DNA of 9,306 nucleotides from Candidatus Saccharibacteria bacterium UBA5152. GTDB taxonomy: Bacteria; Patescibacteriota; Saccharimonadia; Saccharimonadales; UBA4665. Shown piece after piece: positions 1 to 7,487 of this stretch. Below the pieces are notes generated by a model. It searched no databases and had not been told where the DNA came from. It worked only from the letters and a program-made list of their open reading frames with translations. Numbering within the stretch: the stretch's first letter is position 1; each line of letters opens with the position of its first letter. Location: the NCBI GenBank assembly GCA_002413755.1, contig DHXQ01000039.1:1-9306 (forward strand), written 5' to 3'. A program made the position numbers and the translations under genes.

Positions 1-2
1 AG

Positions 3-701
3 TCATGGCTCAAATCCAAGCACGGCATCGCCGATGTTTACGGACCGATTAATGGCACCATTACCAGTGACTACCGATTCAACCGGCACGATGATTATCA
101 GATACCGGGCGAGCCAGTTAATCCAGCCTGGTATATAGACGTCTTTGAACAAGCTGGCTTCACGGTCTTCAACCGGTACGTGTCCGGTATCTCCAAGCAT
201 TATCAACTGCTCGTGAAGCTCTTAACCGCCCAAAAACCCTCAGCCACCTACGCGCATCTCATCCTACGGCCGTTCCGACTGGACAATCAAATGGCCGACT
301 TCAGAATCTACCACGAACTGATGAATGCTATCTTTCCGGATAACAGCATCTACTGCCCGGTGCTGACGTTCGAGGAGCGAGTCTATAATATGGCCGACAA
401 GGATCCGATTTTCGATCCTGATTACACCTATTTTTTGGAAGATGGCGACCAGACTATTGGATTTATTGTGGCCTATCCTTACCGGCAAAATCTGATCGTC
501 AAAACCATCGGCATCCTGCCGGCCTACCGTCACAAACATCTCTCCAACCTGTTAATTAAGAAAGTCCATGACCAGGCAGCGCAAGACGGGCTGCGGGCCG
601 CTATCTATGCCACGGTCCGCGTTGGCAACGCGGTTTACAAAATGAAGCGGCCCGGCGTCAGGGCGCACCGCCAATACGTCACGCTGCACGCCAACTTATA
701 A
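3..701 (+). CDS. GNAT-family N-acetyltransferase, two-domain type (5' partial)
   Basis: The reading frame is open from base 3 to the TAA at 699-701, giving 232 visible codons, so the gene begins outside the window. A GTG at base 180 could be mistaken for the start, but the codons before it look like real protein. They include a VYGPING stretch and a later AGFTVFNRY stretch, resembling the linker of long YghO-type GNAT proteins. The C-terminal GNAT domain runs from about codon 84 to the end, with its beta4 strand and pyrophosphate-loop region near codons 166-180 (TIGILPAYRHKHLSNLL). Such enzymes move an acyl group from acyl-CoA to an amine; the substrate is unknown. Oddity: the usual R/Q-x-x-G-x-G/A CoA-binding signature reads RHKHLS, with both glycines missing, so activity may be altered or lost. 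It converges with the phosphonate operon with only 11 bases between the stops, and no terminator hairpin is visible there. Confidence 0.75.
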   Translation, partial: SWLKSKHGIADVYGPINGTITSDYRFNRHDDYQIPGEPVNPAWYIDVFEQAGFTVFNRYVSGISKHYQLLVKLLTAQKPSATYAHLILRPFRLDNQMADFRIYHELMNAIFPDNSIYCPVLTFEERVYNMADKDPIFDPDYTYFLEDGDQTIGFIVAYPYRQNLIVKTIGILPAYRHKHLSNLLIKKVHDQAAQDGLRAAIYATVRVGNAVYKMKRPGVRAHRQYVTLHANL

Positions 702-711
702 CTAAGCACTA

Positions 712-1860
712 TCAAACTTCGTCAAGAAATGACATAAATGCGGCCCGGTTGTCAGCCGGACTGATCGTCGGGCGAGAAAGTTCGCTACGGGGTAGCGTGT
801 TGACCCGAACTTCAAGTAGTACCGGCCCGTCCAGCTCACGAATAGCCTGCAGCGCCGCCGTGAGCTCAGTAGCTTCTGTGACGCGGCGGACATGCGCATA
901 GCCGCTGGCCTGAGCAATCGCTGGGATATCGATCATGAATCCCACCGTGGGCTGGCCGCCAACCGACTCATGGGCACCGTTATTTATGAGTATATGATAA
1001 AAATTTTTGAGCCGTTTGCTACCGATAATTGGCAACGCTCCCATGTGCATCAGCAACGCGCCGTCACCATCAATACAGTAGATACGCCGGTCTGGCTTGT
1101 GCTGCGCAATCGCCGCGGCAATAGTCGAAGCATGCCCCATACCGCCAACGATTAGTAGGTCCCGGCGGTGGCCTTGGCCGGTCTCTTCACGGTATTCAAA
1201 TAGTTCGCGGCTGGCCTTGCCGGTGGTGGCGACCAGCGCATCACGCTCATCCAGACTTTGGATGACAGCCTGGATTGCCTGTTCTCGGCTGAGTGGGTAG
1301 GCTTGCACACCACCCGGTCGATCGTAGGGCGCGATTGTGCCAGCTTCCACTACAAGTGCCACTGGCTGCTGCAATTCCTGGGCAATATGCACTGCCCGGC
1401 CAATCTGTAACTTAGCTTGACGCGCATCCTTCGACAAAATTTGATACGGAATGCCGAGGGCGTCCAGCAGGCTGGTCGTTATCGGCCCTTGCTTCTTGTG
1501 CTGCGGCTCATCATCCATTCCAGATTGTCCGCGCCAACCAACCAACAAAACCATCGGAACAGCCATGACCAGCGGATCGGCCAACGACACCAGAGGGTTG
1601 AGCGCATTGCCGAGCCCGGAATTCTGCATATAGACCAGCGGCACTTTTTTCGTAGCCACGTAAGCGCCAATCGCCAAGGCAACCGCGTTACCTTCATGGA
1701 TAGCTATGTCATGAGCTGTACCGGCATGATCGGCCAGATAATAGCCAAACGGGCTCAGCAACGAATCGGGCACACCGCAAAAGTAGGCGACGCCCGCCGC
1801 ACGAAACGTTTCATATAACATCGCTGGCAAAAGTTGCGAACCGGAAGCGTCAGCAGACAT
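712..1860 (-). CDS. aepY: Phosphonopyruvate decarboxylase (TPP-dependent)
   Basis: This enzyme decarboxylates 3-phosphonopyruvate to phosphonoacetaldehyde, the step that pulls the unfavourable PEP mutase reaction forward. The 382-residue product has full family length. An N-terminal pyrimidine-binding domain carries the catalytic-type glutamate in IHEGNAVALA (E56) and the signature QNSGLGNALNPL. A C-terminal TPP-binding domain carries the GDG...NN motif (GDG 265-267, NN 293-294), followed by the family hallmark AHESVGGQPT. Start choice: a GTG at 1869 overlaps the upstream gene's stop as GTGA, but the GAGG at 1875-1872 lies only 2 bases before it and 11 bases before the ATG at 1860, so I prefer the ATG. 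The GTG start would add three residues. The gene is the second of a two-gene operon and is probably translationally coupled. Stop is TGA. It could be confused with sulfopyruvate decarboxylase, but the fused-domain architecture and the PEP mutase neighbour decide for phosphonates. Confidence 0.92.
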   Translation of the reverse strand: MSADASGSQLLPAMLYETFRAAGVAYFCGVPDSLLSPFGYYLADHAGTAHDIAIHEGNAVALAIGAYVATKKVPLVYMQNSGLGNALNPLVSLADPLVMAVPMVLLVGWRGQSGMDDEPQHKKQGPITTSLLDALGIPYQILSKDARQAKLQIGRAVHIAQELQQPVALVVEAGTIAPYDRPGGVQAYPLSREQAIQAVIQSLDERDALVATTGKASRELFEYREETGQGHRRDLLIVGGMGHASTIAAAIAQHKPDRRIYCIDGDGALLMHMGALPIIGSKRLKNFYHILINNGAHESVGGQPTVGFMIDIPAIAQASGYAHVRRVTEATELTAALQAIRELDGPVLLEVRVNTLPRSELSRPTISPADNRAAFMSFLDEV

Positions 1861-1865
1861 GCTAT

Positions 1866-3182
1866 TCACGACCTCGGGATCAGCTTCAGCAAGTCAGCTA
1901 TCGGCAGACAGACTGCCTCAGCCTCCAAACCGCGCTGATTCTCTAAAATAACCTGCGCCACTCGCTCCATTGCCGGGTATGAGGCGCGCAGTAGCTGGTT
2001 GGCGTAGACAACAATATTGGCGCCCCAGGCCGTTAGCTCAGCCTCATGGATGGCATTGTATGTGGTAGGTACGAGCATCAAGGGTTTGCGATTTGGTAGT
2101 GCGTTGTAAGCTTTGGTGAAGACTTTGATATCGAGCCCTGTGCTATCTTTTGAATGAATCATAATCGCACTGGCGCCGGCATCCAAATATACCTGGGCAC
2201 GCTTCAGGGCATCAGCCTGTCCGGCGCCAGTCACCAGGCTTTCGATGCGGGCAATGATCATAAATTGCTCGTGCGTCCGGGCATCGATGCCGGCTTTAAT
2301 CTTGGCAGCAAATACCATGGGGTCTTCCTGGTTGTGCTCGGAAATTGCCGCCTGGAGCGAGTTTCGCTTTAGGCCATTCTTATCTTCAATAACGACTGCT
2401 GACACACCTAATCGCTCAAGCGTTCTAACAGTATGTACAAAATGCTCGGCGTGGCCGCCAGAATCACCGTCAAATATAATCGGCTTGGTGGTAACTTCCA
2501 GAATCTCATTGATGGTCGCGAAGCGCGAGGTCCGATCAACCAGTTCGGTGTCGGGCTTGCCCTTGGCCATTGAGTCGGTCAGGCTGCTGATCCACAGCGC
2601 ATCAAATACCTGCGGCTGGCCCTGGACGTCGCGAGCCTGGGCATGTTCGACAATCAGTGCACTCAAACCATTGTGGGCTTCCATGACACGGATAGTTTGT
2701 TTAGCGTCAAGTAACCGGCCAAGCTGGCTGAGGCGCCGTCCGGGAGTAACCCCCGCGGATTTCAGTTTCTGGGTCAGTTCGGTGCTTGATATGCCTTCGG
2801 TGTAGTCAGGCTCGATCAGTATTCCGCCCCACTCGGCAATTGTATCCAGCACCTGCTGCCGGGTCTGCGCCTGGACACCTGTCTGCCAATCCGAACCATG
2901 AACGACATAGTTCGGCCGCAGTTTGCGCAGATTTGGACGATAGTCCAGCGTTGTTTGTGGAATAACTTGGCTGACACCCCGAATATTTTCAATCACTGCC
3001 AGCCGCTGTTCAAAATTCATAAATGGCAGCCGCTTATAGCTGGCGATCGCCTCGTCGGTCAGCAAGCCAATTGTCACCACACCGTGTTTCTCACCCTGTT
3101 TGATGATATTCAGATGGCCCGGGTGTAAAATATCGGCGCTCATCGCGATATAGACAGTCTTTGATGGCCCCTGTGTCTTCAT
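1866..3182 (-). CDS. aepX: Phosphoenolpyruvate mutase with N-terminal nucleotidylyltransferase domain
   Basis: PEP mutase rearranges phosphoenolpyruvate into phosphonopyruvate, forming the C-P bond that begins phosphonate biosynthesis. Residues 1-145 form an HxGH nucleotidylyltransferase domain with HPGH (20-23), HGSDW (95-99) and ISST (131-134). Residues 160-438 form the isocitrate lyase/PEP mutase barrel with LTDSMAKGKPD (201-211), a metal-binding FDGDSGG (237-243) and the mutase loop signature EDKNGLKRNS (266-275). All of these are intact, so both domains look functional. The two-domain layout matches the AepX of Bacteroides-type aminoethylphosphonate capsule loci (known family; my comparison is from memory). 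Start choice: an ATG at 3209 would add nine residues, but the ATG at 3182 puts the conserved VYIAMSAD strand at residues 10-17, as is usual. No Shine-Dalgarno precedes either ATG; a TACATT 8 bases before 3182 suggests a leaderless start. The gene is first in the operon with aepY and diverges from the MFS gene. Confidence 0.92.
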   Translation of the reverse strand: MKTQGPSKTVYIAMSADILHPGHLNIIKQGEKHGVVTIGLLTDEAIASYKRLPFMNFEQRLAVIENIRGVSQVIPQTTLDYRPNLRKLRPNYVVHGSDWQTGVQAQTRQQVLDTIAEWGGILIEPDYTEGISSTELTQKLKSAGVTPGRRLSQLGRLLDAKQTIRVMEAHNGLSALIVEHAQARDVQGQPQVFDALWISSLTDSMAKGKPDTELVDRTSRFATINEILEVTTKPIIFDGDSGGHAEHFVHTVRTLERLGVSAVVIEDKNGLKRNSLQAAISEHNQEDPMVFAAKIKAGIDARTHEQFMIIARIESLVTGAGQADALKRAQVYLDAGASAIMIHSKDSTGLDIKVFTKAYNALPNRKPLMLVPTTYNAIHEAELTAWGANIVVYANQLLRASYPAMERVAQVILENQRGLEAEAVCLPIADLLKLIPRS

Positions 3183-3190
3183 ATCTCTAG

Positions 3191-3196
3191 AATGTA
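3191..3196 (-). promoter_or_regulatory. Possible -10 element of the aepXY operon
   Basis: TACATT on the minus strand ends 8 bases before the ATG at 3182, which would place transcription start at or next to the start codon. The -35 region (about 3214-3219, TGTACG) is a poor match to TTGACA, so this call is weak. It only works if translation starts at 3182 and not at 3209. Confidence 0.3.
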
Positions 3197-3209
3197 ACAG
3201 ATTAACCAT

Positions 3210-3239
3210 TTGACGTACAGCTGGTGGATAGCCTAAAAT
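3210..3239 (+). promoter_or_regulatory. Sigma70-type promoter of the MFS gene
   Basis: TTGACG at 3210-3215 and TAAAAT at 3234-3239 are separated by 18 bases, a good sigma70-like arrangement. The expected start of transcription is near 3246, leaving only about 6 bases before the ATG at 3252. No Shine-Dalgarno is present in that space, so the mRNA is probably leaderless or nearly so. The -35 box directly abuts the alternative aepX ATG at 3209, which also argues for the shorter aepX. Confidence 0.55.
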
Positions 3240-3251
3240 TTAAGCAACTAT

Positions 3252-4988
3252 ATGCCCGACACTGTCGTTCCAACCCATTCTGCCCAACATCATGCCGATG
3301 CGCTTAACGCGCGTGCCAAGACTTTCGCCCTGGTCACCGTGGCCATGGCCTTCATCATGGACTTGCTGGACACCACGATCGTTAATATTGCTATCCCCTC
3401 GATCCAGGCAGATCTGGGCGCCAGCTACTCGACCATCCAGTGGTTAATCGCCGGCTATGCACTGACTTTTGCCGTTCTATTGATTACCGGCGGCCGGATG
3501 GGGGACGTCTTTGGCTACAAAAAAGTTTTCATGTACGGCGTTGCCGGCTTTACTGTCGCCTCACTGCTCTGTGGTTTGGCCTGGAATTCAGAAGTCCTGA
3601 TTATTGCCAGGCTTATTCAGGGTGCGATGGCAGCCCTGATGGTTCCACAGGTCATGAGTGTTATGCAAATCCTTTTCAAACCGCATGAACGAGGTAAGGT
3701 GATGGGCACCTTCGGCGCAATGGCCGGGATCGCCGCTACGCTCGGTCCAGTTGTCGGTGGTATTTTGATCCACTTCAACATCGGCGGGCTGCAGTGGCGG
3801 CCAATTTTCCTGATCAATGTACCTGTCGGTATCGTCTCTCTAATTATGGCTACGCGCTACCTGCCCGACGGCAAGTCGCCGCACCCGCTGAAGCTCGATA
3901 TCATTGGTACAATCTTGGTTGTGATTGCCATGAGCCTGCTAGTCTTCCCACTGATCGAAGGCCGCGACCTCGGCTGGCCGCTGTGGATATTCCTGCTGAT
4001 GGCCGCCGCCATTCCTTTCCTATTTGTGTTTGGCAAATGGCAAGTCATCAAAGACCGCCGCGACCATTCACCACTGATCGTGCCAGCACTGCTAAAGACC
4101 CGGACGTTCGTCACCGGATTGATCATCAACATCACCTTCGAAGCGGCGATGCTCGGATTTTTCCTGCCCTTCACCCTGATCATGCAGGTCGGACTAGGCT
4201 ATGAAATCATCAAGGCCGCCCTGGCCGGCATCCCAACCGCCATCGGTATCTCGGTCACCATGGCCGTCTTCAGCCAAAAGTTAATCCCCAAGCTCGGCCG
4301 CTACGCCCTGACACTGGGCACGGTGCTGATGGCCCTTGGTCTTGGCGTCCTGTACTTCACGATTCATCACAGCGGTCTCGACACCAATCCGTTTGAATTA
4401 ATCCCCGGCTTGCTGCTGGTTGGTGCCGGTATGGCGATGATTATGTCGCCAATCTTTGCCGTCGTCCTGACCGATGTCGACTCGAAGCACGCCGGCTCGG
4501 CCTCCGGTGTCCTGAACGCCGTCCAACAGCTCGGCGGCGCGATTGGCGTTGCCCTGATCGGCGTCGTGTTCTTTGGACAACTGACAGCGCACGCCGCCAC
4601 CAGCTTTGATAGTGTCGCGCCTGGGATTCGCACCCAACTGTCTGCCCTCCACCTGCCTGCCGCCGAGCAAGACCAGATCATTGACGGTGCCCGTGCCTGC
4701 TACGCCGACCGCTCCACCCAAAAGGACAACTCGGCCACGCCCGCCAGCTGCAAGCAGTTCACGCCCAACCCTGCCGAACATGCCAACCTGACGCCCCAGC
4801 AAGCCGCCGCCCAAAAGCAGATCGGTACCATCCTGACCACCAATCTCAAGCAGGCCAACACCAACAACTTCATCCACGGCTTCCGCTCGGCGGTTACTTT
4901 CGAGTTGGTTATCCTGGCAATCGTCTTCGGCCTCAGCTTCCTGCTGCCGCGCCACATCCGCCCCGAAGCTTACGAACAGGCTGGCTAA
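3252..4988 (+). CDS. DHA2-family MFS transporter, 14 transmembrane segments
   Basis: This is a proton-driven drug or metabolite exporter of the EmrB/QacA (DHA2) type in the cytoplasmic membrane; 578 residues is slightly long for the family. Visible signatures are motif D1 LDTTIVNIAIP (39-49), motif A GGRMGDVFGYKK (80-91), the helix-4 arginine stretch IIARLIQGAMAALMVPQ (117-133), antiporter motif C GTFGAMAGIAATLGPVVGG (152-170), and NAVQQLGGAIGVA (422-434). A hydrophilic loop of about 100 residues (444-545) lies between the last two helices and holds two cysteines (C483, C500) that could form a disulfide outside the membrane. The substrate cannot be read from sequence. The gene is divergent from the phosphonate operon, so export of a phosphonate product is possible but speculative. 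The start at 3252 has no Shine-Dalgarno and a promoter just upstream. A histidine phosphatase gene follows after 3 bases. Confidence 0.92.
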   Translation: MPDTVVPTHSAQHHADALNARAKTFALVTVAMAFIMDLLDTTIVNIAIPSIQADLGASYSTIQWLIAGYALTFAVLLITGGRMGDVFGYKKVFMYGVAGFTVASLLCGLAWNSEVLIIARLIQGAMAALMVPQVMSVMQILFKPHERGKVMGTFGAMAGIAATLGPVVGGILIHFNIGGLQWRPIFLINVPVGIVSLIMATRYLPDGKSPHPLKLDIIGTILVVIAMSLLVFPLIEGRDLGWPLWIFLLMAAAIPFLFVFGKWQVIKDRRDHSPLIVPALLKTRTFVTGLIINITFEAAMLGFFLPFTLIMQVGLGYEIIKAALAGIPTAIGISVTMAVFSQKLIPKLGRYALTLGTVLMALGLGVLYFTIHHSGLDTNPFELIPGLLLVGAGMAMIMSPIFAVVLTDVDSKHAGSASGVLNAVQQLGGAIGVALIGVVFFGQLTAHAATSFDSVAPGIRTQLSALHLPAAEQDQIIDGARACYADRSTQKDNSATPASCKQFTPNPAEHANLTPQQAAAQKQIGTILTTNLKQANTNNFIHGFRSAVTFELVILAIVFGLSFLLPRHIRPEAYEQAG

Positions 4989-4991
4989 ACT

Positions 4992-5669
4992 GTGACAAAT
5001 TCGATGACTCCACAAGACCATACAGCCACCAAGACGCTGTACCTCGTCCGCCATGGCCAGAGTACCCATAACGTCGCACCGGTGTTCCAATCCGAGGCGC
5101 CGCCCCTCAGTGATATAGGGCTACAGCAAGCTGGGCTCATTGCCGAACGGGCGTCGCATTTGTCCTTCGAGACCTTGCTCGCCAGCCCACTGCCCCGCGC
5201 CCGGCAGACGGCCGAAGCCATCGCCCGCACCACCGGCAAGCAGCCGGAGTTTATGGATCTTTTAGCCGAGGTTAGAAAGCCGACCAGCATCGCCGGCAAA
5301 CCACACACTGACGAACAGGCTGGCAAAATCTGGATAGCATGGCGCAAGAGCCTCTTTGAGGGTGGGCCGCGCATCGAAGATGGTGAAAACTTCGACGACA
5401 TCGTCGGCCGGGCCCGCCAAGTCCTGGCCAATCTGGAAAGCCGTCCAGAAGAATCGATGGTCGTGGTAACTCACGGCTTCTTCCTGCGCACCCTCATTGC
5501 CGTTGTGGCAGTCGGCGACGCGCTCACCCAAGAGGCTTACAGTAATTTTCGCAAGGTGATGATTGTCGAAAACACCAGCCTGACTGTCCTGCGCCACGTG
5601 TCAGCATTTGACGAAGCTGCCAGTTGGCGTCTCGCGGCCTACAATGACCAAGCGCACTTAGCCGACTAA
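4992..5669 (+). CDS. Histidine phosphatase superfamily protein (phosphoglycerate mutase-like)
   Basis: This is a cytoplasmic phosphohydrolase or mutase of the branch-1 histidine phosphatase superfamily (225 residues). The RHG motif is in LVRHGQSTHN with H21 as the expected phospho-acceptor. R71 in ASPLPRARQTAE is the second phosphate-binding arginine, E93 in LLAEVRKP is the likely proton donor, and H161 in VVVTHGFFLRTL is the second catalytic histidine. The catalytic set is complete, so it should be active. Members act on many phosphorylated small molecules and the substrate is not predictable here; it lacks clear hallmarks of a true glycolytic phosphoglycerate mutase. It starts with GTG 3 bases after the transporter stop, or with ATG at 5004, and no Shine-Dalgarno precedes either. 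Expression probably depends on read-through and coupling from the MFS gene. Confidence 0.88.
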   Translation: MTNSMTPQDHTATKTLYLVRHGQSTHNVAPVFQSEAPPLSDIGLQQAGLIAERASHLSFETLLASPLPRARQTAEAIARTTGKQPEFMDLLAEVRKPTSIAGKPHTDEQAGKIWIAWRKSLFEGGPRIEDGENFDDIVGRARQVLANLESRPEESMVVVTHGFFLRTLIAVVAVGDALTQEAYSNFRKVMIVENTSLTVLRHVSAFDEAASWRLAAYNDQAHLAD

Positions 5670-5672
5670 GTT

Positions 5673-5681
5673 TGCTATGAT
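5673..5681 (+). promoter_or_regulatory. Extended -10 promoter of the DUF2207 gene
   Basis: TGCTATGAT is an extended -10 element (TG, one base, TATGAT). It ends 6 bases before the ATG at 5688, so transcription should begin at or immediately beside the A of the start codon. The -35 region is poor, as is common with an extended -10. No Shine-Dalgarno fits in the gap, which points to a leaderless mRNA. This makes the DUF2207 gene independently transcribed despite its tight spacing after the phosphatase gene. Confidence 0.55.
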
Positions 5682-5687
5682 TAAAGT

Positions 5688-7460
5688 ATGAAACTATATG
5701 CCGCCCGGTTTGTACTGTTGATTGCAACGTGTGCTGCAATCCTCTGCGGGTTATCCGGTACGGCGGCTGCGGCCGGCGTCAACGATTTCACGATTCAAAA
5801 TTATCAGATCGATTATTATCTTGGACGCGATAGCGCCGGCCATTCGACGCTCAAAACTGTTGAATCAATCACCGCCCTGTTCCCGCAATCCGACCAAAAT
5901 CATGGTATCGAGCGAGCTATTCCGAATGCCTACGCCGGCCATTCGACGACTCTGACCATCAACTCCGTCACGGACGAGACAGGCAAATCCCTCAATTACA
6001 CCACCCGCGTATCAAATGATGACGAGGTGCTGCGGATTGGCGATGCTAACGGCTACGTCCATGGCTCGCAGACTTACAAACTAACCTACACCCAGCTCGA
6101 TGTCACAAAATATTTTGCCAACACCGACGACGATGAATTTTACTGGGACACAAACGGCACTGAGTGGTTGATACCAACCTACAACTTTTCTGCTGCCGTG
6201 CACATGCAAAACGGCCTGGCCAGCAAAGCAACCGGCCGTCGCAGCTGTTATATTGGATCGGCCGGTTCGAACGCCAACTGCCAAATAGACAAGACCGATG
6301 ACGGTTACCGTGTCCAAGCCGCCAGCCTGCAACCCGGCGAAAACATCACCGTTGCAATTGGTTTTCCAGCGCACTCCTTTACCCCACACAAAACGACTTT
6401 GGCTGAACGCTTTACCGAGTACGCTGCAGTGATGGCAATCATCTCGCTACCACTCGGCATCCTGGCCGTCGTTATCCTTGGCGTCCGCTACAACCGAGCA
6501 TCAATGCGCAAAATCGAGCACACCACCATCGTGCCGGAATATGTTCCACCCCGAGATACCAGCGTGACGATTGCTGCCTGTATTTATAGTAAACAAACAG
6601 CCGTCTTTAGCGCCCAGTTAATCGACTTTGCCGTCCGCCATTACACGAAAATTTACCAAACGCGCGCCAAGTCATTCTTCCGCCCCGCTAAATACGAAAT
6701 CGAAATTATTAAAGACATTTCCGACCTGCATGATGAGGAACAAGAGATCTTCCGCGATATCTTCCCCTCGACTGCGGTCGGTACCAGGCTAGATATGGCA
6801 AGTCTTAAAAATAACACTGCTGTTTCGCTTAAGGTGATGGATAACAAAAAGAAAATCGACGCTCATATCAAAGGTGACTATGCGCTGCGGGCTCGCATGC
6901 CTGAGGTGTCACGCTGGTTCAAGCGCGCCGCCCTGGTGTTACTGCTACTTTCAATTCCCCTGCTGTCATTCTGGCTGGCCGGTGCCGCAGTTATCGCCTT
7001 CATCATGTCATTTACAATCTTTCCGCTAACCGACAAAGGTCTGGACTTGTACCACTACCTCGAAGGTTTGAAACTATACATCAAGACAGCCGAAGTTGAC
7101 CGGATCAAAATGCTGCAAACACCCGAAGGCGCCCTCAAACTCCCGGCGCCCATCGACACTACAGATAAGCGTCAACTGATACAGCTGTACGAAAAAGTGC
7201 TACCTTACGCCATGCTATTTGGCCTCGAAAAGGATTGGAACAAAGAACTCGGCCGCTATTACGAAGAACTCAAACAATCGCCGGATTGGTATAGCGGCGG
7301 TAACAATGCCGTTTTCAACGCTGCGCTCTTTAGCTCCGCCATCAGCAATTTCAACACTGCTGCCGCCTACAGCGGTGCGGCCAGTTCATCGTCAGGTGGC
7401 AGTTCTGGCGGTGGTTCGTCCGGTGGGGGCGGTGGTGGAGGTGGAGGTGGAGGCTGGTAA
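5688..7460 (+). CDS. DUF2207-domain secreted/membrane protein with glycine-rich tail
   Basis: This is a predicted surface or membrane protein of the DUF2207 (YciQ-like) family, whose function is unknown. Residues 1-29 form a signal peptide (hydrophobic core 8-22, likely cleavage after AAAA). Residues 30-235 are the extracytoplasmic DUF2207 domain with the typical HGIERAIP (72-79) and DDDEFYWDTNGTEW (147-160) stretches and two cysteines, C187 and C198. A transmembrane segment spans about 245-266 and a cytoplasmic region 268-410 follows. A hydrophobic hairpin lies at 414-446, then the conserved PLTDKGLDLYHYLEGLKLYI and LPYAMLFGLEKDW blocks. The end (565-590) is a Ser/Gly tail finishing in a long Gly run and Trp, common in this family. 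Bacterial relatives of many phyla have it, so it says little about taxonomy. It has its own leaderless-type promoter and converges with the VOC gene; no terminator hairpin is visible in 7461-7487. Confidence 0.87.
   Translation: MKLYAARFVLLIATCAAILCGLSGTAAAAGVNDFTIQNYQIDYYLGRDSAGHSTLKTVESITALFPQSDQNHGIERAIPNAYAGHSTTLTINSVTDETGKSLNYTTRVSNDDEVLRIGDANGYVHGSQTYKLTYTQLDVTKYFANTDDDEFYWDTNGTEWLIPTYNFSAAVHMQNGLASKATGRRSCYIGSAGSNANCQIDKTDDGYRVQAASLQPGENITVAIGFPAHSFTPHKTTLAERFTEYAAVMAIISLPLGILAVVILGVRYNRASMRKIEHTTIVPEYVPPRDTSVTIAACIYSKQTAVFSAQLIDFAVRHYTKIYQTRAKSFFRPAKYEIEIIKDISDLHDEEQEIFRDIFPSTAVGTRLDMASLKNNTAVSLKVMDNKKKIDAHIKGDYALRARMPEVSRWFKRAALVLLLLSIPLLSFWLAGAAVIAFIMSFTIFPLTDKGLDLYHYLEGLKLYIKTAEVDRIKMLQTPEGALKLPAPIDTTDKRQLIQLYEKVLPYAMLFGLEKDWNKELGRYYEELKQSPDWYSGGNNAVFNAALFSSAISNFNTAAAYSGAASSSSGGSSGGGSSGGGGGGGGGGGW
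7434..7451 (+). repeat. Three tandem GGTGGA hexamers in the Gly-tail coding region
   Basis: Three perfect copies of GGTGGA encode part of the C-terminal glycine run of the DUF2207 protein, inside a longer G-rich tract (7421-7457). The unit is a multiple of three, so copy-number change would alter tail length without a frameshift. Confidence 0.8.
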
Positions 7461-7487
7461 CCTGATCGCCAGTTCGTAACCCGAAGA

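Noticed and set aside
180..701. A shorter acetyltransferase starting at the GTG at base 180
   Set aside because: The same frame is open back to the window edge and the codons before 180 look like conserved GNAT-protein sequence. The gene is 5' partial, and this GTG is internal.
702..711. A terminator between the acetyltransferase and aepY genes
   Set aside because: Only 10 bases separate the last base of one stop from the other, and no inverted repeat with a T-tract is visible around them.
1866..3209. Isocitrate lyase or methylisocitrate lyase as the identity of the aepX product
   Set aside because: The EDKNGLKRNS loop and the fused HPGH nucleotidylyltransferase domain are PEP mutase features; lyases of the superfamily carry a KKCGH/KRCGH-type loop that is absent here.
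4398..5090. A 230-residue minus-strand reading frame opposite the transporter and phosphatase genes
   Set aside because: It lies antisense to two well-supported genes, is of low complexity (Gly/Val/Asp-rich) and shows no recognisable motif. It is a shadow of codon bias.
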